Shown: in pieces, positions 38,657 to 45,576 of the stretch | Numbering within the stretch: position 1 is the stretch's first letter | Layout of the letters: every line of letters starts with the position of its first letter | Assembly (NCBI RefSeq): GCF_003428335.1 | Contig: NZ_CP031704.1 | Span: 434,001 to 498,000, forward strand | From: Solimonas sp. K1W22B-7 | Lineage (GTDB): Bacteria > Pseudomonadota > Gammaproteobacteria > Nevskiales > Nevskiaceae | DNA length: 64,000 nt | Direction of reading: 5' to 3' | Position numbers and translations under genes: made by a program | Notes under the pieces: generated by a model | The model's database searches: none | What the model saw: only the letters and a program-made list of their open reading frames with translations | Told to the model about the DNA's origin: nothing

Positions 38657-38769
38657 GCCTTTCTCCATGCGGTGAGTACGCGGATTCTAGCCGTAAACGG
38701 CCATGTCAAGGGGGGCGGGGGCATTCTTCTCCATGCCCAGCTGACGAACGTGTCATTTCTCCGGAAAAG

Positions 38770-38785
38770 TGGCATCTGGTTTGCA
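38770..38785 (+). promoter_or_regulatory. Sigma-54 promoter of the ANTAR regulator gene
   Basis: TGGCATCTGGTTTGCA with GG at 38771-38772 and GC at 38783-38784, ten bases apart. Transcription would start near 38796, leaving only a 25-base leader without hairpins, unlike the other four sigma-54 leaders. An inverted repeat TGAC-GAACG-TGTCA lies at about 38742-38755 and might be a factor site. Confidence 0.88.
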
Positions 38786-38820
38786 ATGTATTTGCCGGGG
38801 ATCGGGAGAAGGAACTACCC

Positions 38821-39426
38821 ATGGTTACGGAACACACAAAATTGCGTGTGATGCTGGTCGACGACGACCAGGACCGGCTGGCCTTGCTGGAAAAGGCACT
38901 GGGAGCGGAAGGCCACCAGGTCGTGGCGCGGCTGAATACACATGCCGACCTGTCCGTGGCTGTTGCACTGCACAAGCCGGAAGTGGTTTTCTGCGACGTC
39001 GGCGCCCCCGGGCGCGACATCCTGCAGTCGCTGGGGGAGATGTACCGGGAACATCCCCGGCCGATCATCCTGTGGGCGGAGCAGAGCGACGCCCAGACCA
39101 CGCGGCGTGCACTGGATGCGGGCGTCAGCGCCTTCGTGGTCGACGACCTGGCGCATCGCAAGAACTTCAGTTCGCTGCTGGACCTGGCGATCGCACGCTT
39201 CGAGATGCAGCAGGCCCTGCACCAGGAGCTGGACCGGGCGCGTACCCGCCTGGCGGACCTGCGCGACATTGAAAAAGCCAAGGGCCTGCTGATGAAGCGC
39301 CGCGCGCTGGACGAGGCCTCGGCTTACAACCTGCTGCGCCGCATGGCGATGGATCGCAAGCAGCGCATCGGCGACTTCGCCAGGACGCTGCTGAATGCGG
39401 CGGATGTGTGGAGCGAACTGGGCTGA
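38821..39426 (+). CDS. NasT-like response regulator with ANTAR RNA-binding domain
   Basis: The product has 201 residues. The N-terminal receiver domain (about 8-125) keeps the acidic pair (VDDD) and a central aspartate (FCDVGAPG) but has VSAFVVDDL where the conserved lysine should be, as in NasT, so phosphorylation may not be its switch. The C-terminal ANTAR domain (about 140-195: LRDIEKAKGLLMKRRALDEASAYNLLRRMAMD) binds paired hexaloop RNA hairpins and prevents termination. No NasS-type partner or histidine kinase is nearby. GGAGAAGGA precedes the ATG. Its likely targets are the leaders at 28187, 36437, 40245 and 45147. Confidence 0.9.
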   Translation: MVTEHTKLRVMLVDDDQDRLALLEKALGAEGHQVVARLNTHADLSVAVALHKPEVVFCDVGAPGRDILQSLGEMYREHPRPIILWAEQSDAQTTRRALDAGVSAFVVDDLAHRKNFSSLLDLAIARFEMQQALHQELDRARTRLADLRDIEKAKGLLMKRRALDEASAYNLLRRMAMDRKQRIGDFARTLLNAADVWSELG

Positions 39427-39428
39427 GC

Positions 39429-39464
39429 AACACGGGCGATGCCGCAATGGGCATCGCCCGTGTT
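39429..39464 (+). terminator. Perfect 15-bp hairpin after the ANTAR gene
   Basis: AACACGGGCGATGCC and GGCATCGCCCGTGTT pair fully around a six-base loop, two bases after the stop. No T-run follows, so its action as terminator is less certain. Confidence 0.7.
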
Positions 39465-39530
39465 GCCGGGGTATTTCTCCCTCTCCCTCTCGCCCTGAGG
39501 CGGGATGAGTGTGGCTGCGGGCCCCCACCT

Positions 39531-39620
39531 AACCGTTCATCCCGAGTGCCGCGTAGCGGTGTATCGAGGGACGTGCCTTTTGTCTCCCTCTCCCGCTGGC
39601 GGGAGAGGGTGGGGAGAGGG
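39531..39620. repeat. 40-bp interspersed repeat plus CTCTCCCGC palindrome
   Basis: 39531-39570 is identical over 40 bases to 4728-4767. 39580-39620 is a CTCTCCCGCTGGCGGGAGAG palindrome followed by a GGGAGAGGGT direct repeat, related to the element at 61-192. Confidence 0.88.
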
Positions 39621-39679
39621 TGGTGCATGATGAAACCCTGGGAGGGCGTTCTGTGATGCCGGTCCTAGACCGGTCAGGA

Positions 39680-39965
39680 GCGGTGAGACTCTGATGGGTT
39701 ATCTCGCCTAAGGGCGAGTCACTTCTCCTTGCTTGTGCAAAGAGAAGTAACCAAGAGAAAGCACACCCTGGATGTGAGCAGCCCCGCTGATGCGGGGCAA
39801 CCTGCGTGGTGGTCGTACTTCGGGGTCGGGCAAACAGGCCGTCCATGGCCTGTATGCCCTCAGCCGGACTTCCTGTCCGGCTGACCCCTGTGCTCGACCC
39901 CCGCGCAGGTGCTCACAAACAGGGGCCCGTAAGTCAAAAGCATTCGCTGCGCTCACCAAGCTATC
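39680..39965. repeat. Long interspersed repeat, copy B
   Basis: This is the second copy of the element at 4999-5285, in the same orientation and with the same chain of inner palindromes (CGCCTAAGGGCG, GTGCAAAG region, CCCCGCTGATGCGGGG, GCCATGGC, AGCCGGACTTCCTGTCCGGCT). The compensating base changes in stems suggest the folded form matters. No reading frame is kept between copies. Confidence 0.85.
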
Positions 39966-39984
39966 GGAAAACACAAGAAGCTTT

Positions 39985-40043
39985 GATGTGTCCCCTCTCC
40001 CGCTTGCGGGAGAGGGTGCCCGGAGGGCGGGGGAGGGTTTCTG
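39985..40043. repeat. Single arm of the CTCTCCCGC repeat
   Basis: This nearly matches 59-115, including the GTGCCCGRAGGGCGGG block and the GGGTTTCTGTA end. It completes the repeat-filled 750-base gap between the ANTAR gene and the FMN operon, in which I see no gene. Confidence 0.85.
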
Positions 40044-40214
40044 TAAAGGCCCGTCCCAGTGCACCCCGCCTCCTCCCGGCGCACTCCCGCACCAGCAGCG
40101 CGCAAGGCCGGCCGTTTCCGGCGCGGAAAGCCACCCGAAAGCGCCGCACCATCCTGTCGCATCGCATCGAAAATGCGCATGGCGTCAGTCGCTTAAATAT
40201 GGCATCTGAAATAC

Positions 40215-40230
40215 TGGCATAGCGATTGCT
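40215..40230 (+). promoter_or_regulatory. Sigma-54 promoter of the FMN-binding/PepSY operon
   Basis: TGGCATAGCGATTGCT with GG at 40216-40217 and GC at 40228-40229, ten bases apart. Transcription would start near 40240, just before leader hairpin P1. Confidence 0.9.
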
Positions 40231-40244
40231 ACTTTTATCCCGTG

Positions 40245-40322
40245 GGTGGCGACGAGGCCGCCTGCGAAGACAAGGACAGCGACGTCCACGTAGCCCTGGC
40301 CGGCGACGTGGACGTTTTTTTT
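40245..40322 (+). promoter_or_regulatory. ANTAR-type antiterminator and intrinsic terminator in the FMN operon leader
   Basis: P1 is GGTGGC-GACGAG-GCCGCC (40245-40262, all six pairs with one G-T). P2 is GGAC-AGCGAC-GTCC (40274-40287), loop A1 and G4. The terminator stem ACGTCCACGT (40282-40291) pairs with ACGTGGACGT (40306-40315), followed by eight T. P2 shares 40282-40287 with the terminator, so they exclude each other. The terminator stem is the same sequence as in the DUF3034 leader, although the loop and flanks differ. P1 has G, not A, at loop position 1. Confidence 0.8.
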
Positions 40323-40386
40323 GGCCTGCCGCCGCGGTGTTGCGTCGTGCGAGGCCGGATCGCCCACCCAAAGACCACCGATAAAG

Positions 40387-40989
40387 ATGACTACATTCGA
40401 CAACCCAGCTGCATGCCCGACCGATGCTGCCTCGATTGGCGGCGCGTCGCGGCGTTCGTTCCTGCGCGGTGCCCTGGCGCTGCTGGCATTGCCCCTGACC
40501 AAGGTTGCGGCAGCCGCCGGCACCTTTGAACTGTTCAAGACCTTCCAGACCCCGGAGGCCTTCCTGGCCGAAGCCTTCGGCGCCACCGTGCCGCCGGCTT
40601 CGACGCTGGACCTGGACGACGCCAGGCAGTCGCAGCTCTCCGGCGTCTACGGCCGCCGCTACCCGCAGGCGCGCCTGCGCTACTGGCGCGCGCCCAACGG
40701 CCGCACCGCCTGGATCTTCGACGACATCGGCAAGGAAGGCTACGTGCCCACCACTTCCGGCTTCGTCGTGCAGAACGGCGCGATCGACTTCGGCCGCGTG
40801 CTGATCTACCGCGAATCGCGTGGCGAGCAGATCGCCGAGCGTTCCTTCCTGCAGCAGCTGGTCGGCGCACGCGCCTCCGGCAACGGCATCGACAAGAAGG
40901 TCGACAACGTTTCCGGTGCCACCTACTCGGTGAAGATGATGCAGCGCATGGCGCGCACCGCGTTGATGCTCGATTCCCTGGCGAGGTGA
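40387..40989 (+). CDS. Tat-exported FMN-binding domain protein
   Basis: The 200-residue protein has a twin-arginine signal (SRRSFLRG, residues 21-28, then a hydrophobic stretch to AAAA at 44) and a C-terminal FMN-binding domain ending in DNVSGATYS, where Thr179 is the predicted site of covalent FMN attachment by ApbE. Such proteins carry electrons outside the cytoplasm. A PepSY membrane protein and apbE follow, which fits. The ATG at 40387 has a weak Shine-Dalgarno. Confidence 0.85.
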   Translation: MTTFDNPAACPTDAASIGGASRRSFLRGALALLALPLTKVAAAAGTFELFKTFQTPEAFLAEAFGATVPPASTLDLDDARQSQLSGVYGRRYPQARLRYWRAPNGRTAWIFDDIGKEGYVPTTSGFVVQNGAIDFGRVLIYRESRGEQIAERSFLQQLVGARASGNGIDKKVDNVSGATYSVKMMQRMARTALMLDSLAR

Positions 40990-40994
40990 CGAAA

Positions 40995-41882
40995 GTGTCC
41001 GAAACCCAGTCCATCGCGGTTGAATCTCCCCTCCCGCATCGCGAGCACGGCGCGCGCTGGCACCGCTGGCGCGAACGGGTGCGGCTGGTGGCGGTGCGTC
41101 CGCACGCCGCGGCGCGCCCCAAGCGCAACCTCAACGTGTTGCTGCGCGAGTGGCACAAGCGCGCCGGCCTGTTCGCCTTCGTGTTCATGATCTGGCTGGG
41201 CTTCAGTGGCTTTCTCATCAATCAGAGCGCGAGCTGGGGTTACGACACCAGGCGCGTCGATTGGGGCTGGGTCATGAGCCTCTATGGCCTGCACCCGGAG
41301 CCGCCGCAGAGCGGCTTCCAGGCCGGCAGTCACTGGCTGGCCGCCACCACCGACTACACCCTGGTCGATGCCCAGCCGCTGGGCACGCCGATCCGCGAGC
41401 CGCGTGGTTTCGTGCTGGCGGGCAGTGCCGAAAAGCCGCTGCTGTTCGTCGCCGCTGCCGAAAGCCTGCTGCTGCTGACGCCGCAGGGCGAGCGCATCGA
41501 CGAGCTGACGCCGCCGATCCTGCCGGTGTCCAACATCCGCCGTATCGGCATGGTCAAGGGGCATCCGGGCAGCATTGCGGTGCAGGACCTCGACGCCTTC
41601 CAGAGCATGGACGAGGGCAACACCTGGACGCCGGTCGCCTCCACCGCCGTGGAATGGTCGGAGCAGAAGGCCCTGCCCGATGCCGAGCGCTCGCGCCTGC
41701 TGCCGTTCTCCAGGCCCAGCGTCTCGATCGAGCACATCCTGGTGGACGCACACAGCGGCCGCCTGTTCGGAAACTGGGGGGCCTGGGTCATCAACTGCGT
41801 CGGTATCGCCGCCATGCTGCTGTCGATCAGCGGCATCTGGATGGTTTACCGCACTTCCTCCGCCCGCCGCCGGAGGCAGTGA
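40995..41882 (+). CDS. PepSY-associated transmembrane protein
   Basis: The 295-residue protein has a long basic cytoplasmic N-terminus (to about residue 40), a helix with WHKRAGLFAFVFMIWLGFSGFLI, a periplasmic domain of about 190 residues and a C-terminal helix (WVINCVGIAAMLLSISGIWMVY). This is the two-helix frame of PepSY_TM proteins, which pass electrons from the cytoplasm to exported flavoproteins. GAGGTGA five bases before the GTG at 40995 sets the start; an earlier GTG at 40986 overlaps the previous stop. Confidence 0.78.
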   Translation: MSETQSIAVESPLPHREHGARWHRWRERVRLVAVRPHAAARPKRNLNVLLREWHKRAGLFAFVFMIWLGFSGFLINQSASWGYDTRRVDWGWVMSLYGLHPEPPQSGFQAGSHWLAATTDYTLVDAQPLGTPIREPRGFVLAGSAEKPLLFVAAAESLLLLTPQGERIDELTPPILPVSNIRRIGMVKGHPGSIAVQDLDAFQSMDEGNTWTPVASTAVEWSEQKALPDAERSRLLPFSRPSVSIEHILVDAHSGRLFGNWGAWVINCVGIAAMLLSISGIWMVYRTSSARRRRQ

Positions 41883-41884
41883 TG

Positions 41885-42153
41885 AGAGCCTATCCGTGCA
41901 TAGGACACACACGCGACGGCGTGCCATTTTCGTGTCCCGCTAACCCTATCGACGCGCGGTGTATCTGACGTACATAAGCGGCGATAGGGAACGCGGGGCG
42001 CGAAAATGGCCCCGTCCCTCCGGGTTGTGCCGGAAATCGCGCCATGCTGCGCCGACCGCTGCTTATTTGGAACCACCAAACCGCGCATCGGCCGACTTGC
42101 CTGGCGCGATTTCTGGCAGCAACGCGTGCGTGTCCTATACACGGATAGGCTCT
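41885..42153. mobile_element. MITE-like nested palindromic element
   Basis: Terminal inverted repeats of about 30 bases (41885-41914, AGAGCCTATCCGTGCATAGG on; 42124-42153) match at all but two positions. Inside are two further inverted pairs: GCCATTTTCG...CTATCG with CGATAGGG...CGAAAATGGC, and GGAAATCGCGCCA with TGGCGCGATTTC. No protein is encoded and no clear target duplication is seen. It sits between the PepSY gene and apbE. The last 130 bases before apbE hold another palindrome, CCGTACTTTAAGTACGG, at about 42189-42205. Confidence 0.65.
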
Positions 42154-42285
42154 GAGCCTGCTGCGCCCGCCGATCCTGCATCTCCGGTGCTCGCCGTACT
42201 TTAAGTACGGCTCCGCTCCTCGCTGCAGCCTCGACGGGCTCGACACGGCCTCTTCACTACCTCCTGGAGCAGTGAGATTTTCAAC

Positions 42286-43302
42286 ATGATGATGTCGCGG
42301 CCGTTGTTGATTCGTGGACTACGGCTGCAGACGCCGTCGATCGTGCGCCGGCGCTTCATCGCCATGGGCACCGAGGTGCTGGTGACGGTGGCCAGCCGTG
42401 GGCGGCGCCACGATGCAGAAGCGGCGATGCTGTCGGTGCGGCGCCTGATCGAGGACTTCGGGCGCGACTGGTGGGCCTGGGGCCCGGGGACGCTGGGCGG
42501 CATCAACCGTCGCCTGGCCGCCGGCGAGGCGGCCAGCATCCCCTTGCCGATGCAGCCGCTGTTCCGCCGCGCCTGGGAGATTCACCAGCAGACCGGCGGC
42601 GCCTACGAGCCCCGCATCGGCGCGCTGGTGCGTCTCTGGGGTTTCGACGACATCGTGCGCATCCGCAGCGCGCCTCCCGCGGCGGCGGACATCGCCGCGG
42701 CACATGCCGCCCTGTGTTCTGCACCTGCTTATGACGGCGGCGGCGACTACGGGCCGGCACCCGGCATCACCTGGGACTTCGGCGGCATCGCCAAGGGCTG
42801 GATCGTCGATGCGGCGCTGGAACTGCTGGCCAGCCATGGCTTCGGCGATGCCACGGTGGATGCCGGCGGCAACCTCGCCACGCGCGGCCGCCGCCATGAA
42901 CGCGCCTGGCGCATCGGCATCCGCGATCCGCGCAGCGCCGCCGAACAGCCCGGCCTGCTCGCCACGCTGGATGCCGGCGATGAGGCAGTCAACACGCACG
43001 GCGACGACCAGCGCTGGTTCGAACACCGGGGCCAGCGCTATTCGCACCTGCTGGATCCGCGCAGCGGCTGGCCGTCGCAGGGCCTGCGCGCCTTGACCGT
43101 GGTGCATCCCGACGGCAGCTGGGCCGAGGCGGCCGGCGCCGCGCTGTTCGTGTCCGGGCCCGCGGGCTGGCAGCCGCTGGCGCGGCGCCTGGGCATCACC
43201 CAGGTTCTCGTCGTGCACGAAGATGGCCGCGTGCAGGCCACCGCCGCGCTCGCGGCGCGGCTGCAGGCCGAGCCGGACGTGCGAATCCAGTGGCTGGATT
43301 AG
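42286..43302 (+). CDS. apbE: FAD:protein FMN transferase
   Basis: The 338-residue protein attaches FMN from FAD to a threonine of exported flavoproteins. ApbE hallmarks are FIAMGTEV near the start, GGAYEPRIGALVRLWGF, DFGGIAKGWIVDAAL, DAGGNLATRG and the magnesium-site region YSHLLDPRSGWPS. There is no plain signal peptide or lipobox, so it may act before export of the folded substrate by Tat. Its predicted substrate is Thr179 of the product of 40387-40989, encoded two genes upstream. Confidence 0.92.
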   Translation: MMMSRPLLIRGLRLQTPSIVRRRFIAMGTEVLVTVASRGRRHDAEAAMLSVRRLIEDFGRDWWAWGPGTLGGINRRLAAGEAASIPLPMQPLFRRAWEIHQQTGGAYEPRIGALVRLWGFDDIVRIRSAPPAAADIAAAHAALCSAPAYDGGGDYGPAPGITWDFGGIAKGWIVDAALELLASHGFGDATVDAGGNLATRGRRHERAWRIGIRDPRSAAEQPGLLATLDAGDEAVNTHGDDQRWFEHRGQRYSHLLDPRSGWPSQGLRALTVVHPDGSWAEAAGAALFVSGPAGWQPLARRLGITQVLVVHEDGRVQATAALAARLQAEPDVRIQWLD

Positions 43303-43355
43303 ACCAGTCGAGCTCCTGCCTTCCCCTCTTCATTTCATCGCAAAAGCCGACGCCC

Positions 43356-43398
43356 AAAAAAAATCCCGCAGCGGAAGGGGAGGCATCCGCCGCGGGAA
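43356..43398 (-). terminator. Intrinsic terminator of the OmpA-cupredoxin gene
   Basis: On the minus strand TCCCGCGGCGGA pairs with TCCGCTGCGGGA around a short loop and is followed by eight T, 22 bases after the stop. Confidence 0.88.
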
Positions 43399-43419
43399 AG
43401 CACACCCCATTCTTAAGGC

Positions 43420-44868
43420 TTACTTGACGATCACCTTGCCGGACATCGCGGCACCGTGGATCGAGCACTGGTACGGGTATTCGCCCGGCGCGGTGAAGCT
43501 GCGGCTCCAGCTGGCGCCCTTCTTCATGCGGCCGCTCTGCTGGTCGCTGAAGCTGACGTTGTGATTGGAGCCGTCCTCGTTGGTCCAGGTCACCGTGGCG
43601 CCGGCCGGCACCGTGATCGTCGCCGGCTCGAATACCATCATGCCGATCGTCACCTGCGAGTTGCCGCCCGCCGCCGCGGCCGGTGCCGGCAGCGGCGGCG
43701 AGGCTTCCGGCTCGGGCTCCACCAGGGTCTCGGTCACCGGCGCCGCGACGGGTGCGGCGGCCGGTGCCGGCTCGGTGATCTCCACCGCGGTGCCGCCCTC
43801 GGGCGTCGGTGCGTAGGTGACCACCGCGGCACCGCCGATTTCCACCACCTTGAGCTCCACGCGGCGATTGATCTCGCGGCCCTCGTCGGTCTCGTTGGTG
43901 GTCATCGGCTTGCTCTCGCCGAAGCCGACCGTGCCCATGCGTACCGGGTCGACACCGCGCCCGGCCAGGTAGTCCTTCACCGAGGCCGCACGGCGCTCCG
44001 ACAGCTTCTGGTTGTAGGCGTCGGAACCCTTGGCGTCGGTGTGGCCGTCGATCTCCACCTTGATGTCGGTGCGCCGCAGCAGTGCATCGGCCACCATGTC
44101 GAGCAGGGTCTTGGCGTTGACCGTCAGCTTGGACTTGTCGAACTCGAAGTTCACGCCGCGCAGCACGATCACGTCGCCGGCCTTGCAGCCTTCCAGCGTC
44201 ATCGGCTGGCCCGCCGCCGGCAGTTCGCAGGGCGGAGCCACCGGGGCTGCCGGGGCCGGTTCGATGACCGGCACCACCTGCGCCGGCTCCACGACTTCCT
44301 TCGGCGCCGCACGGCTGCCGATGGGAATGTGCAGGCCGACGTTGAACTGCGTTTCCTCGTAGTCACCTTCGTCGTCGTGGTACAGCGCCTCGACACGCAG
44401 GCCCCAGCCGCCGTCGCTGCCGCCGAAGTGCAGGCCCACGCCGGCGTTCATCAGGGTGCTGTCGCCACCCATGACGTCGCCATGCAGGTAGAAGTTGCGG
44501 CCCAGGAAGAAGTTGGCGCCCGCGCCGATGGCGCTGATCTCCACGTCTTCAGGCTCGGGGCAGGGCAGCAGGCCGCAGAGCACGCCGCCGATCACGCCGC
44601 GGTCCGGCTTGTTGGCGTCGTAGGTCAGGTAGTTGCCGCGCAGTTCCAGTTCGAACATCGGCGTGATGCGCTTGCCGATCGCCAGCGTCGCACCGTAGCC
44701 GTCGTCGGTATTGCGCGCATCGTCGGCGAGCACGTACGAGCCCATCGGCAGCAGGTAGTAACGGTCGTCGTAGTCGTCGTCGGCCTGGGCTTGCGTTGCC
44801 CCGCAGAACAGGGCGGCGGCCAGCCATGGAATCAGACGGAGTTTCATCCGGGGGTGGAGGTGGTGCAT
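43420..44868 (-). CDS. OmpA porin fused to a C-terminal cupredoxin
   Basis: The product has 482 residues. Signal peptide (about 1-29), OmpA-like barrel (30-195), proline linker, OmpA peptidoglycan-binding domain (about 238-350: VNFEFDKSKL, IDGHTDAKGSDAYN, REINRRVELK), a 50-residue proline-glutamate linker, then a plastocyanin-like domain (about 405-482). The copper ligands H436, C468, H471 and M475 are all present. I know OmpA and cupredoxin as separate families; the fusion would hold a type-1 copper site between outer membrane and cell wall. AAGGGA before the ATG at 44868 favours this start over 44847. A sigma-54 promoter upstream covers it and the small gene 44915-45073. Confidence 0.9.
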   Translation of the reverse strand: MHHLHPRMKLRLIPWLAAALFCGATQAQADDDYDDRYYLLPMGSYVLADDARNTDDGYGATLAIGKRITPMFELELRGNYLTYDANKPDRGVIGGVLCGLLPCPEPEDVEISAIGAGANFFLGRNFYLHGDVMGGDSTLMNAGVGLHFGGSDGGWGLRVEALYHDDEGDYEETQFNVGLHIPIGSRAAPKEVVEPAQVVPVIEPAPAAPVAPPCELPAAGQPMTLEGCKAGDVIVLRGVNFEFDKSKLTVNAKTLLDMVADALLRRTDIKVEIDGHTDAKGSDAYNQKLSERRAASVKDYLAGRGVDPVRMGTVGFGESKPMTTNETDEGREINRRVELKVVEIGGAAVVTYAPTPEGGTAVEITEPAPAAAPVAAPVTETLVEPEPEASPPLPAPAAAAGGNSQVTIGMMVFEPATITVPAGATVTWTNEDGSNHNVSFSDQQSGRMKKGASWSRSFTAPGEYPYQCSIHGAAMSGKVIVK

Positions 44869-44914
44869 GGGATCCCTTTTAGTGAATAGCCAGAAACGAG
44901 AACCTTCAGCGGAT

Positions 44915-45073
44915 CTACGCGCGCGGCTTCTCGCTCCGCAGCCAGCCGGTGGCCGAGCGGAGTCCCTGGGAAAAGCGCGGAAGATTCAGCAGCAGCGCCA
45001 AGCCGCCACCCATGAGGGCAATGGCTTCGATGGCGGATTCGATGAAGGGGAACAACAGAACGGGCTCTGACAT
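44915..45073 (-). CDS. Small membrane protein (52 residues)
   Basis: This short frame (MSEPVLLFPFIESAIEA... to SEKPRA) has an excellent Shine-Dalgarno, AGGGAG, five bases before its ATG, and codon use like its neighbours. Residues 8-35 form one hydrophobic helix (IEAIALMGGGLALLLNL), followed by a basic tail. It lies between a sigma-54 promoter and the OmpA-cupredoxin gene, 46 bases upstream of the latter. The function is unknown; it may be a membrane partner of the copper protein. Confidence 0.7.
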   Translation of the reverse strand: MSEPVLLFPFIESAIEAIALMGGGLALLLNLPRFSQGLRSATGWLRSEKPRA

Positions 45074-45074
45074 G

Positions 45075-45147
45075 GCGACTCCCTGGCAAACAAGCTCGGA
45101 ACAGTCGCGGACGTCATCGGCCGCACAACACGGGGGCAGCAGTGCCC
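45075..45147 (-). promoter_or_regulatory. Leader with two six-base-loop hairpins upstream of the small membrane protein
   Basis: Read on the minus strand: P1 GGGC-ACTGCT-GCCC (45147-45134), loop A1 and G4; P2 GCGGCC-GATGAC-GTCCGC (45124-45107), one mismatch, loop G4. Linker nine bases. Downstream GCGACT (45108-45103) can pair with AGTCGC (45080-45075), which overlaps the Shine-Dalgarno; this pairing shares two bases with P2. So folding of P2 would free the ribosome-binding site. There is no terminator, as in the 28 kb leader. Confidence 0.6.
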
Positions 45148-45159
45148 GGATTTAAATGA

Positions 45160-45175
45160 GCAAACCGTATGCCAA
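45160..45175 (-). promoter_or_regulatory. Sigma-54 promoter of the small protein/OmpA-cupredoxin operon
   Basis: On the minus strand TTGGCATACGGTTTGC gives GG at 45173-45172 and GC at 45161-45160, ten bases apart. Transcription should start near 45148, directly at hairpin P1. A perfect palindrome (45238-45263) lies about 75 bases upstream, where an enhancer-binding protein could sit. Confidence 0.85.
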
Positions 45176-45237
45176 GATCTTGACGCCGGCCTGCACCGCG
45201 GCGGTGCGCGGCAGTGCCGCCGAAAAGCAGTTGCGCT

Positions 45238-45263
45238 GCTTACTGTAGCGCGCTACAGTAAGC
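45238..45263. promoter_or_regulatory. Perfect 26-bp palindrome with CTGTAGC-N2-GCTACAG core
   Basis: GCTTACTGTAGCG and CGCTACAGTAAGC are exact reverse complements. The core CTGTAGC-GC-GCTACAG recurs as CTGTAGC-CC-GCTACAG at 47501-47516, before a small DNA-binding-like gene. This looks like an operator. It lies near -100 of the minus-strand sigma-54 promoter and would also be read rightwards towards the region at 45264-45576. Confidence 0.65.
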
Positions 45264-45539
45264 GCACTGCTGGAATATTCCGCAGGACTCTTTCATCACT
45301 GGTTCAAAGGTAAGGACGCATTCACATGTCACGGCTTTCCACCCTGTCGCTGCAAGCGATGACCCGAGAAATCGGGACGGGCGGACCTTGCCCGACACAT
45401 TCCTGTTCGCTGCCCGGCCTGAATACGGCCGCAACCGCGCACAAGGATTGGCTGCACATGCGTTGACGCGACTCAACACCTGCGGGTGGTAGGTCGCAAC
45501 CTACCGCCTAGACCAGGTAAGAGGGTTTCCAGGATACGG

Positions 45540-45576
45540 AACCCCCGGTAGGCCGAAAGGTTTGCCGGGGGTTTTT
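45540..45576 (+). terminator. Intrinsic terminator of an unassigned transcript
   Basis: AACCCCCGG pairs with CCGGGGGTT, with an inner AGGCC-GAAA-GGTTT stem, followed by five T. No protein gene precedes it in 45264-45540; a small RNA starting near the palindrome at 45238 is possible, with an inner hairpin GGTGGTAGGT...ACCTACCGCC at 45484-45509. Confidence 0.75.

Noticed and set aside
45238-45263. Shared enhancer site for all five sigma-54 promoters
   Set aside because: The palindrome is found upstream of only one of them; the other four upstream regions do not contain its core.
45240-45479. Minus-strand 79-codon frame beside the 26-bp palindrome
   Set aside because: It starts without a ribosome-binding site, has a cysteine- and arginine-rich composition, and lies upstream of the better supported sigma-54 promoter.
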